The notes under the pieces: generated by a model | The model's database searches: none | What the model was told of the DNA's origin: nothing | Seen by the model: the letters and a program-made list of their open reading frames with translations, nothing else | Origin: Streptomonospora nanhaiensis | Lineage (GTDB): Bacteria; Actinomycetota; Actinomycetes; Streptosporangiales; Streptosporangiaceae | DNA length: 64,000 bases | Assembly: GCF_013410565.1 (NCBI RefSeq) | Contig: NZ_JACCFO010000001.1 | Location: 2,728,001-2,792,000 of the forward strand | Direction: 5' to 3' | Shown: positions 8,360 through 15,382 of the stretch, piece by piece | Numbering within the stretch: the stretch's first letter is position 1 | Layout: each line of letters opens with the position of its first letter | Position numbers and translations under genes: made by a program

Positions 8360-9776
8360 GGGGCCTCGGCCTCCTCGGCTGCGAGTTCGGCGGGTCGGCC
8401 GTGAGCGGGACGGCGTGGCGTGGCGTGGGTCGGCGCGGGCCGGGGGCGCGCGGCACGGGGCCGGGAGCCGCAGGTCCTCGACGGTGGCGGCGGTGACGTG
8501 AGGGGCGAATGTCGTTGGAGTGACCAATGAGCTACGGTACGTGAACCTGGCACCAACCAAGCAGAACCCGGCGGCCAAGACAAGGCCGCAGGCCCAACCC
8601 GCGCGCGAGGCGGAACGCAATGCCCGGTTCACCCGGAAATCCCAGGTCACCGAGGCCGCGAGGGGGCCAACCAGGTCGTCCGCCGCACGGTGTTCCCAGG
8701 TGGCGGCAGCCGCAGGCGAAGGCCAGGCACGCGACCATCGACCAGCGGGGCGAACGGCGGTTGGTGCGGAGGCGGCGTGGTGTCGGAGCAACACGCGACC
8801 ATCGACCAGCGGGGCGAACGGCCCGGATAGCGACGAGGCACCGAGGCGAGGCGGGGATCGGCGGGCGAGCACCGACCAGCGCGGCGGATGGTCAGGGCGG
8901 CGACGAGGGCAGCAAAGGCGGGAGCAGGTCCGGGCGGGCGGCCACCGGGCCGCAGGGCGGGGTGGCCGGGGCGGCGACGAGGCACCGAGGCCAGACGCGG
9001 CTCCAGGCGGGCGGCCACCCACCGAGGTGGGGTGGGGTCCGCGCGGGCGGCCATTGGTGGAGGGGGCAGGTGACCGGAATCCGCATCTCGCCGGCGCACA
9101 GCGCGGCGCTTTTCTCCGATTTGCCCCTTTTGCGCTTACACACGACTGTCACAGCGAGGCCGGAGAAGCCCACTGGGGCCTAATCGTCCGCATGGTGAGA
9201 CACCAAACGTGCATGCGAGGTCATTTCGCCTGCAATGCCCGTTTTCTTGGGCGACGAAAATGCCTTTCGAGCCAAAGCGGCGAACCACAGCCGCATATCG
9301 TCGCGAAAGAGGCCGTTTTCGTCTCACCATGTGAGACTAGAGGCGGCCGGTGACCGACTTGCCCCGGTTTGCGAACGAGGCGATCTGCGACCACGCACCC
9401 AGTCACGAGACGACGGCCAGGGGGCTCCGCGCCCCGCGCCCAGGCGCCGCCGCATCCATCCGAGGTGCCCCCGCCAAGCCGAGCCGGTCCCGCTCGCCCG
9501 GGCCGTCCGCCGCCCTCGCCGCCCGTTGGGCACGCCAACCACTCGGGCGCAACCCGATGACCGCGCACCCGAACCCGCGCCTCGCTTCGGCGCCCCGTCG
9601 CCACCCCGACCACCCGCCCCGCGACCCGATCACCGCACACCCGGGCCGTCCGCCGCCGTCGTTGCCCCGTCGCGCGCATCGACCGCTGATCGGCTGTCCG
9701 GTGATCGCTCGGCCACCGGCCCCGGCCACCGGAGCCCTCGGCCACCGGCTGCCGCCGTCCCCCTCGCCGTGGACCG
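8360..9776. repeat. Gene-free 1.4-kb region with two opposed blocks of degenerate ~72-nt repeats
   Basis: I see no credible gene here: frames on both strands are open only because of base composition and give Arg/Gly-rich sequence. The left block (about 8700-9065) has repeat cores GCGACGAGG at 8830, 8900 and 8974, spaced 70 and 74 nt. The right block (about 9540-9700) carries the same family inverted: on the minus strand GCGACGGGGCGCCGAAGCGA (9601 downward) and GCGACGGGGCAAC (9673 downward), 72 nt apart. An exact 31-bp direct repeat lies at 8728-8758 and 8792-8822. Between the blocks is a lower-GC segment (9080-9360) with a structured element. A unit of 72 nt would be 24 codons, so decayed coding repeats are possible. 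Confidence 0.6.
9191..9337. other. Structured element with 11-bp terminal inverted repeats; possible non-coding RNA or small mobile remnant
   Basis: CATGGTGAGAC (9191-9201) is repeated inverted as GTCTCACCATG (9321-9331). Each end is itself palindromic: TGGTGAGACACCA at 9193-9205 and GTCTCACCATGTGAGAC at 9321-9337. Inside, GACGAAAA (9253-9260) pairs with TTTTCGTC (9316-9323), continued by CTTTCG (9264-9269) with CGAAAG (9304-9309), and a top hairpin GCGGC (9277-9281) with GCCGC (9290-9294). The segment is clearly richer in AT than its surroundings. Function and strand are unknown. Confidence 0.45.
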
Positions 9777-10478
9777 CTAGGCGCGCTTGCGGGCTCGGAC
9801 CAGCACGATGCTGCCGCGGGTGTTGGGGTGGCGGGCGTCGTCCAGGGCGATCAGGGGCACCAGGGGGGCGGCGGCGTTGAAGCCGACCCGGCCGCCGTGG
9901 GCCGACAGCGACAGGTAGGCGCGCTCGGCGAGCGCGCTCCGGAACTGGTAGCTGTGTCCGAGCACGTCGAGCCCGCAGTCGGCGAGGAGTTCGGACAGCA
10001 CCGTGTGGGTGTAGGTGCGCCGCACGTGGTAGCGCCGGCTGTGCGCGGCGAACAGGTGCGGCCAGCGATCGCGGCGGGAGAGGCAGTCGGCCGACATCAC
10101 CAGCTCGCCCCCGGGCTTGAGCACGCGCGCCATCTCGCGCAGCGCCGCCGGGCCGTCGTCGAAGTGCTCGATGGCGCAGATGGACAGCACCTTGTCGACC
10201 GCGCCGTCGCGGACCGGCAGGCGCAGGGCGTCGGCCTCCAGCAAAGCCGGGGCGTGCCGCAGCCGGGAGCCGCGCACCATCTTGTGCCGGGCGAGGTCGA
10301 CGCAGATCGCGCGGGCGCCGCGCCGGCGCGCCTGCCCGGCCCAGTAGCCGTCGCCGCCCGCGACGTCGAGCACGGTCTGGCCGCGCAGGTCCGAACCCAG
10401 CCAGCGCAGCAGCGTGCCCGCCTCGCGGTAGCGGCAGACATGGATCTGGTGACCGGCGAAGGCGACGACGTCAGGCAT
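9777..10478 (-). CDS. Class I SAM-dependent methyltransferase
   Basis: A 233-residue methyltransferase. The SAM-binding motif I is VLDVAGGDGYWA (about residues 41-52), followed by the acidic loop CVDLARH, the motif at ICAIEHFDDG, and VLKPGGELVMS before strand 5, all typical of the Methyltransf_11 group. The EHFDD segment is often seen in methyltransferases acting on small molecules or on lipid or sugar substrates. I start at the ATG at 10478; a GTG two codons earlier is possible. The substrate cannot be told from sequence. It lies downstream of an unrecognised gene on the same strand, 130 bases away, and is followed by the repeat region. Confidence 0.82.
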   Translation of the reverse strand: MPDVVAFAGHQIHVCRYREAGTLLRWLGSDLRGQTVLDVAGGDGYWAGQARRRGARAICVDLARHKMVRGSRLRHAPALLEADALRLPVRDGAVDKVLSICAIEHFDDGPAALREMARVLKPGGELVMSADCLSRRDRWPHLFAAHSRRYHVRRTYTHTVLSELLADCGLDVLGHSYQFRSALAERAYLSLSAHGGRVGFNAAAPLVPLIALDDARHPNTRGSIVLVRARKRA

Positions 10479-10548
10479 TCCCACGCGGCACAGCCTACGG
10501 GACCGCGCGTGCGGGAGGACCGGCCGTCTGGGCGCCGCGGGACCAGGG

Positions 10549-10614
10549 CGGTGCGGCGGACCCGGCATCAGGACGCCACGAACCCGGAACGGTGCGGCGG
10601 ACCCGGCATCAGGA
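10549..10614. repeat. Tandem 41-nt repeat overlapping the end of the next gene
   Basis: An exact 25-bp sequence beginning CGGTGCGGCGGACCCGGCAT occurs at 10549-10573 and 10590-10614, a 41-nt period, with a partial third copy from about 10631. The second copy contains the stop codon (10609-10611) of the gene on the minus strand, so the gene's end has been shaped by the repeat. Confidence 0.6.
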
Positions 10615-11379
10615 GGCTCCGGGACCGGAGCGGTGCGGCGGGCCGGGGCGGTGCGCGGGGTCGGGGCGGTGGGGGGTGGCGCGCGGGCGGGTCGGCGCGG
10701 GGCCGCCGTCGGCCGCGCGCGGCGGGCCGGGGGCGGCGCGCCGGCCGCCGGGGACGTCCTTGCCCACGGCGTCGAGGCCGGGGGCGCCCCGAGCGGTCCT
10801 GCCGGTGTCAGGCGGGTCCCACGGCTTCTCCGGCAGCCCGAGGTAGTCGGCGCCCGCTCCCAGCAGCGCGCGGAAATTGCGGTGCCCGTTGTCGCGCATC
10901 CGGTGGTCGGCCGGACGGTCCAGAATCGAGTAGGCCCTGCTGGGATCGGCGATGCTCTTGAACGCCGCCTGAACGGCGCCGTGGAAATCGTCGGCGTCCC
11001 GCGGCCGCCACCAGTATTCGCCGTTCTCTTCGGCGAAAAAGGAGCGGCAGTCGACACCGACGCCGTTTTCCTGCCATTCGACCATGGTGCCCGCGTTGTC
11101 GTAGGCGGCCTGGCGGGGTTCGCCCCAGTGCTCGCGCGGGACGCCCGCCTCCGTCAGGATCCGCTCAGCCTCGTCCCGGAAGGACTCCAGGTCCCAGTGT
11201 TCGCGGTGGGGGTCCCGGACGGCCATCCGCCGCGCGTCGCCGCCGCCGGGCGGCACGACGAGGGCCTCGGGCGCGCCGGGGCGGTAGAGCAGGCGCAATT
11301 CCGCCGGGCCTTCGCCGCCCGCGACGAAGAACGGAACGAAGGGGATATCTCCGTGCCCCTGTCCCATTAGCGGCCCCAT
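10609..11379 (-). CDS. Hypothetical protein with Pro/Arg-rich tail
   Basis: A 256-residue protein I do not recognise. The first ~170 residues look globular and well coded (segments such as DIPFVPFFVAGGEGPAELRL, REHWDLESFRDEAERILTEA, GVDCRSFFAEENGEYWW and FHGAVQAAFKSIADPSRAYS), with aromatic residues and mixed charge. The last ~80 residues are Pro/Arg/Gly-rich and probably disordered, and end in a tandem DNA repeat. No signal peptide or membrane segment is visible. I place the start at the ATG at 11379 with GGGGA upstream; an in-frame ATG at 11367 is an alternative. Two near-identical 13-bp direct repeats lie about 100 bases upstream and may be its control site. The methyltransferase follows on the same strand. 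Confidence 0.6.
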   Translation of the reverse strand: MGPLMGQGHGDIPFVPFFVAGGEGPAELRLLYRPGAPEALVVPPGGGDARRMAVRDPHREHWDLESFRDEAERILTEAGVPREHWGEPRQAAYDNAGTMVEWQENGVGVDCRSFFAEENGEYWWRPRDADDFHGAVQAAFKSIADPSRAYSILDRPADHRMRDNGHRNFRALLGAGADYLGLPEKPWDPPDTGRTARGAPGLDAVGKDVPGGRRAAPGPPRAADGGPAPTRPRATPHRPDPAHRPGPPHRSGPGAS

Positions 11380-11477
11380 TCCGTCGTCCCCGCCGCACCG
11401 AACTGTCAGCGGGTGCGGTGTCCACGCAGGCGAACGCCGGTCCGCGACCGGGCGAACACTTTCCGCAATTGACAACG

Positions 11478-11503
11478 AGATCCGGCAAATAGATCCGACA
11501 AAT
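11478..11503. promoter_or_regulatory. Tandem 13-bp direct repeat, possible operator
   Basis: AGATCCGGCAAAT (11478-11490) is followed immediately by AGATCCGACAAAT (11491-11503), one mismatch apart, in an AT-rich part of the divergent spacer between the hypothetical gene (minus) and the hydrolase (plus). The arrangement suggests a regulator binding head to tail. Confidence 0.35.
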
Positions 11504-11657
11504 CAAGCACTTATATCACGAGCCGAAGTGCGGGGGGTAGGGGCCGGGCGGGCATCAGCGATCTGTCAGGGGCGCGGCAGCGGACGCCGCTAGCGTCAGC
11601 GGCATCCGCCGTCCCGAGCGCCGCGGGCGCCGCGGCGGGAGGGTGAAGGAGCGTCCG

Positions 11658-12611
11658 ATGCCCAGTGCCACAGGCGCCGCGGTGCCGCCCCGGGATACCG
11701 CGCTGGCGGGTGCGCCGGAACTCGCCGTGCGCCGCCGCGAGCGTCCCGGTGCGCCGGGCGCGCCCGTCGTGCTGGTGCACGGCCTGGGCGGCACCCTGGA
11801 GGAGTGGGAGCCGCTGGCCGCGCTGCTCGCCGCCCGCCACCCGGTCTACTCCCTCGACCTGCGCGGGCACGGCCGCTCCGGCGACGCCGACCCCACCCTT
11901 GCGGGCTGCGCCGCCGACGTCGCACGGGTCGTCGACCACTTCGGCCTGCGCCGCCCGGTGGTGGTGGGCCACGAACTGGGCGGTGTGGTCGCGCTCGTCT
12001 GCGCCGCGCGCCGCGCCGACGTGGCGGCGGTGGTCAACCTCGGCGGGTTCGGCCGGCCCGACCCCGCGGTGGTGGCCGAGCACCTGGGCATGGCCCCCGA
12101 CCAGGCGGCGGTGCACGCCGCCGCCGTGCACCGCTTCACCGTCGAGCAGACCGCCGAACTGTTCGCCCCGATGCCCGCGGCCACCTTCGAGCGCGCGCTG
12201 GACGCCTGCCGGGGCGATCCCCTCGGGCTGCCCGGGGCCGTGCTTGCCGCCACGGCCCGGCGCGCCGCCGCAACGGCCGACCAGCTCGTGTTCCCCCGCC
12301 CCGGCACGCGCGCGGTCCGGGCGCTGTTCGCCGAACTCGCCGAGCGCGACCCCCTCGACCTGGCCGAGCGCGTGGCCGCCCCCGTCCTGACCCTCGCCGC
12401 GGCCGACCCCCCGCCCCCGATGCCCGGGGCGCCCGCGCGCTTCGCCGACATCGTCGCCGCGCACACCGCCCACGCGTTGGCGCGGTCGCGCCCGGGCTCC
12501 CGGGTCGGCGCGGTCGCGGGCACGCGCGTCCCGCACCTGGGCCGCCCCGAGGCGGTCGCCGAACTCATCGAGGAGTTCCTGGCCGGTGCTGAGCCGCCGC
12601 GCCGCCGGTGA
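11658..12611 (+). CDS. Alpha/beta-hydrolase fold protein with Glu at the nucleophile position
   Basis: A 317-residue alpha/beta hydrolase. VVLVHGLGGT gives the oxyanion loop, LDLRGHGRS the following turn, and VVVGHELGG (residues 101-109) the nucleophile elbow. In esterases and peptidases of this fold the elbow is G-x-Ser-x-G, and in epoxide hydrolases and dehalogenases G-x-Asp-x-G; here residue 106 is Glu, so usual serine catalysis is not expected. A histidine near the C-terminus (RVPHLGRPEAV) sits where the catalytic His would be. The start at the ATG has AAGGAG six bases upstream. The stop overlaps the start of the next gene (GTGA), so the two are translationally coupled. Substrate unknown. 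Confidence 0.85.
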   Translation: MPSATGAAVPPRDTALAGAPELAVRRRERPGAPGAPVVLVHGLGGTLEEWEPLAALLAARHPVYSLDLRGHGRSGDADPTLAGCAADVARVVDHFGLRRPVVVGHELGGVVALVCAARRADVAAVVNLGGFGRPDPAVVAEHLGMAPDQAAVHAAAVHRFTVEQTAELFAPMPAATFERALDACRGDPLGLPGAVLAATARRAAATADQLVFPRPGTRAVRALFAELAERDPLDLAERVAAPVLTLAAADPPPPMPGAPARFADIVAAHTAHALARSRPGSRVGAVAGTRVPHLGRPEAVAELIEEFLAGAEPPRRR

Positions 12612-13585
12612 TCCGCACGCGGACCGCCGACTACGCTGGCGACGTGCTGAGCCGCCTCCGCGCCAACCGATGGGTGCGCCTGTCCGTCGTCGCGCTCGTC
12701 CTCGTCTTCGCCGGCGCCGCGCTCCACAGCCGCTGGGACGAGGCGCGCGACGCGCTGAGCACGCTGTCGCCCTGGCCGCTGGCGGCCTCGGCGCTGGCGG
12801 CCATGGCCGGGCTGGGCGCGCAGATGATGGCCTGGCGGGCGATCCTGGCCGGGCTGGGCTCCCCGCTCCCGGTTCCGGCGGCCGCGCGCGTGATGTTCCT
12901 CGGCCAACTCGGCAAGTACCTGCCCGGCTCGGTGTGGGCGTTCGTCGCCCAGGTGGAGCTGGCCCGCGACCACCGGGTGGAGCGGCCGCGCGGCCTGAGC
13001 GCGACTTTGCTGGCGGTGGCGGTGACACTCACCGTGAACCTCGCCGTGGCCGCCGCGACCCTGCCGTTCGTCTCCGAGGCCGCGGCGCGCCGCTGGTGGT
13101 GGGTGCTGGTGTGCGCGCCGGTCCTGCTGGCCGCCCTGCACCCGCGGGTCGTGACGGCGGTGATCCGCGCGGGGGCCCGGCTGGTGCCGCGCTCGCGGCG
13201 GCCGGCCGAGGCGCGACCGGAGCGGATCGGCGGCCGGGCCATGGCGGCGGCGGTGGCGTGGTCGCTGGCGGCGTGGGTGCCGCTGGCCGCGCACGTGTGG
13301 ACCCTGACGGCGGCGGCCGGAGCCGGCGCCGACCCCCGCGCCCTCCCGGCGGCGGCGGGGGCCTACGCGCTGGCCTGGACGCTGGGCGTCCTGGTGGTGT
13401 TCGCGCCGGCGGGCCTGGGCATACGGGAGGTCGTGCTGGTGGTGGGGCTGGCCCCGGTGCTCGACCCGGGGTCGGCCCTGGTGGTGGCCGCGCTGTCGCG
13501 GCTGATCATGACGCTGGCGGACCTGGCGTGGGCGGGCCTGGCCGTCCTGGTGTCCCGCTCACCGGTGGCCCCGGAACGGCCCTGA
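12608..13585 (+). CDS. Lysylphosphatidylglycerol synthase-type integral membrane protein (UPF0104)
   Basis: A 325-residue polytopic membrane protein of the LPG_synthase_TM/UPF0104 family. Family landmarks are FLGQLGKYLPGSVW (about residues 96-109) and the C-terminal FAPAGLGIREVVL (about residues 262-274). It has about eight hydrophobic segments. It lacks the soluble aminoacyl-transferase domain of true MprF, so lipid aminoacylation should not be assumed; stand-alone members are often linked to glycan or lipid transport or flipping. The GTG start overlaps the hydrolase stop by four bases. An internal GTG about 12 codons later is an alternative start nearer the first membrane helix. Confidence 0.82.
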   Translation: MIRTRTADYAGDVLSRLRANRWVRLSVVALVLVFAGAALHSRWDEARDALSTLSPWPLAASALAAMAGLGAQMMAWRAILAGLGSPLPVPAAARVMFLGQLGKYLPGSVWAFVAQVELARDHRVERPRGLSATLLAVAVTLTVNLAVAAATLPFVSEAAARRWWWVLVCAPVLLAALHPRVVTAVIRAGARLVPRSRRPAEARPERIGGRAMAAAVAWSLAAWVPLAAHVWTLTAAAGAGADPRALPAAAGAYALAWTLGVLVVFAPAGLGIREVVLVVGLAPVLDPGSALVVAALSRLIMTLADLAWAGLAVLVSRSPVAPERP

Positions 13586-13699
13586 GCCGCGCCCCTGCGG
13601 GCGGGCGGGATACCCGGCGGCCGGGACACGCGGGCCGCCCGCACGGCCGCGCGCCGTTGGCGGCGTGTAGCGGGCGACGGGGCTCGCCCTACCGCCGCG

Positions 13700-15382
13700 T
13701 CACAGTCCCCGCGGTCCCGCGGCGCCCGGGCGGTTCCACTGCGGGCGCAGCGCCGACCGGCCCGACAGGCGGGGGTCGGGTGCGGGCGCTGCTCCCCCGA
13801 TGCGGGACCGCGTCAACGCGGCCTTGGCGGTGCCCCGGCCCGGCCTCGGGGCCGCACTCGGGCGCGACGCCCGCCCCGGCACCTCGCTCTTGCTTGCGAG
13901 CAGGTGGGCGCGCAGCGTCCGCAGGTCCTCCAGCCGCCGCGCGCTGGAGGCCGCGGAGGGCGCCGGAGCGGCCGCGGCACCGGCCGCACCGTTCCCGCCG
14001 AACCGCGCCCCCGCCGCCGCGACCGCCTCCACGCGCGTGGCGAACAGCTGGTGTCCCTCGGCCGTGCGCAGCAGGGCCGCGGCCTCCGCCAGGCCGGCCT
14101 TCGGGTTCTGCGCGCGACGGGCGCTCATGTCCGCGAGCGCCTCGGCCGCGTCGCGGACCCGGGGGTCGGCGGCGCCGAAGTGCCTGTACAGCTCGCGAGC
14201 GGTGTTCTTCAGCAGCTCCTCGGCCTCGGCCCAGTTCCGCCGCTCCTCGCCCGCCTCGGTCCGCTCGTTCTCCGGGCCGTCGGCCAGCGCCCGAAGCAGC
14301 AGGTAGGAGTCGGCCGCGCGCCGCGCGGGGTCGGGTTCCACCTCCCGGCTGATGCCCCACGCCTCCCGCAGCAGGTCGCGGCGTTCCCGCGCCTCCGCTC
14401 TGCGGGCCGCGCCGTCCCGTGTCTGCGCGTAGGCGTCGTCCGCGCTCGCGGTGTCCTCCAGCACCAGTCCGGCCAGCCCTTCGGCGTACCGCTGCGCGGT
14501 GTCGCGCACGGCCAGGTACGCCTCGACGGTCTGCGGGCCGGGCCGCCCCGGGGGGTCACCGCGGTCCAGGTACCGCACGGCGTCGCGCAGCCGATCGGCG
14601 AGGTCCTTCAGCTCCGCCTCCTCACCGAAGGCGCCCTGCGCCATCCGCCGCCGCGCCAGCGCGGCGTAGGTGTGCGCCACCGGGCGCAGCTCGGGTCCGG
14701 CCAGGCCGAGGTCGGCGCCGTCCAGCACGTCGGCGGCGGTCCGCAGCGCGGCGTCCTCCAGGCGGGCGCGCTGCGGAGAGTCCGGCATGGTCCCCGCCCA
14801 CTCCGCCTGCCGGCGCAGCAGCTCGATGCGCAGGTCCTGGAGCCGCCGCCGGTCGGCGGGAGCGGCGAGCAGCCGCTCGATCTCCACAGCCGAGCGGAGG
14901 TGGCCGACGGCGTACCCGGTCGGAGCCGTGCGGGCGGCCTCCTCGCATCGGGACTGGAGGCGCCGCAGGTCGGCGCGGACCGTGTCGGCGAGGACCCGCC
15001 GCTCGGTGTCCGGCAGGACCCCGCCGCCTTCGGCCAACTGCGCGTAGACCCCGGTGAGCCCCAGGTAGGCCCCGTACAGGTCGCCCAGCGCCATGGCGCT
15101 GCGCCCGGCGAGCAGGTACGCCTCGATGGCGTACACCTCCAGCCGGCCGTCGCCGTAGGCCGAGCTGGCGAAGCCCGCGTCGCTGGCCCACTGGCGCGCG
15201 TTGAGGTAGTCGCCGCGCGCGTACAGTTCCGCCGCGTACTGCACCCGCCGGTCCAAATCGTCGCCGAGGGCGGCCCACTGCGCCTCGGTCCGGGGGTACC
15301 CCTCCCCCGGCAGCCGCCCGCCCTCAAGGTGGTTGACCGGCTCGCCGTCCCCGGGCCGCGGCCCCTCGGCATGCTCCGCCAT
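13700..15382 (-). CDS. Helical-repeat protein of unknown function, paralog A
   Basis: A 560-residue, all-helical, Ala/Arg/Leu-rich protein that looks like a TPR-type alpha-solenoid. It starts MAEHAEGPRPG and soon reads DDLDRRVQYAAELYARGDYL, which matches the start of paralog D (EDLDRRLGHAAALYGDG). A signature block shared by all four paralogs appears near residues 380-460: EAWGISRE, then AADSYLLLRALADG, then HFGAADPRVRDAAEALADMS. The C-terminus is a basic, low-complexity tail. There is no signal peptide or membrane helix. It is last in a tandem set of four on the same strand (order D, C, B, A). The upstream frame of paralog B runs into it without a stop, so a B-A fusion is possible, but the D-like N-terminus here favours an independent start. 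Confidence 0.65.
   Translation of the reverse strand: MAEHAEGPRPGDGEPVNHLEGGRLPGEGYPRTEAQWAALGDDLDRRVQYAAELYARGDYLNARQWASDAGFASSAYGDGRLEVYAIEAYLLAGRSAMALGDLYGAYLGLTGVYAQLAEGGGVLPDTERRVLADTVRADLRRLQSRCEEAARTAPTGYAVGHLRSAVEIERLLAAPADRRRLQDLRIELLRRQAEWAGTMPDSPQRARLEDAALRTAADVLDGADLGLAGPELRPVAHTYAALARRRMAQGAFGEEAELKDLADRLRDAVRYLDRGDPPGRPGPQTVEAYLAVRDTAQRYAEGLAGLVLEDTASADDAYAQTRDGAARRAEARERRDLLREAWGISREVEPDPARRAADSYLLLRALADGPENERTEAGEERRNWAEAEELLKNTARELYRHFGAADPRVRDAAEALADMSARRAQNPKAGLAEAAALLRTAEGHQLFATRVEAVAAAGARFGGNGAAGAAAAPAPSAASSARRLEDLRTLRAHLLASKSEVPGRASRPSAAPRPGRGTAKAALTRSRIGGAAPAPDPRLSGRSALRPQWNRPGAAGPRGL

Noticed and set aside
8520-9745. Several open frames on both strands in the repeat region
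   Set aside because: Arg/Gly-rich repeats without start signals or domains; openness is explained by composition and the 72-nt repeats.
12608-13585. Full MprF lysyl-phosphatidylglycerol synthase
   Set aside because: Only the membrane half is present; the cytosolic aminoacyl-transferase domain is absent.
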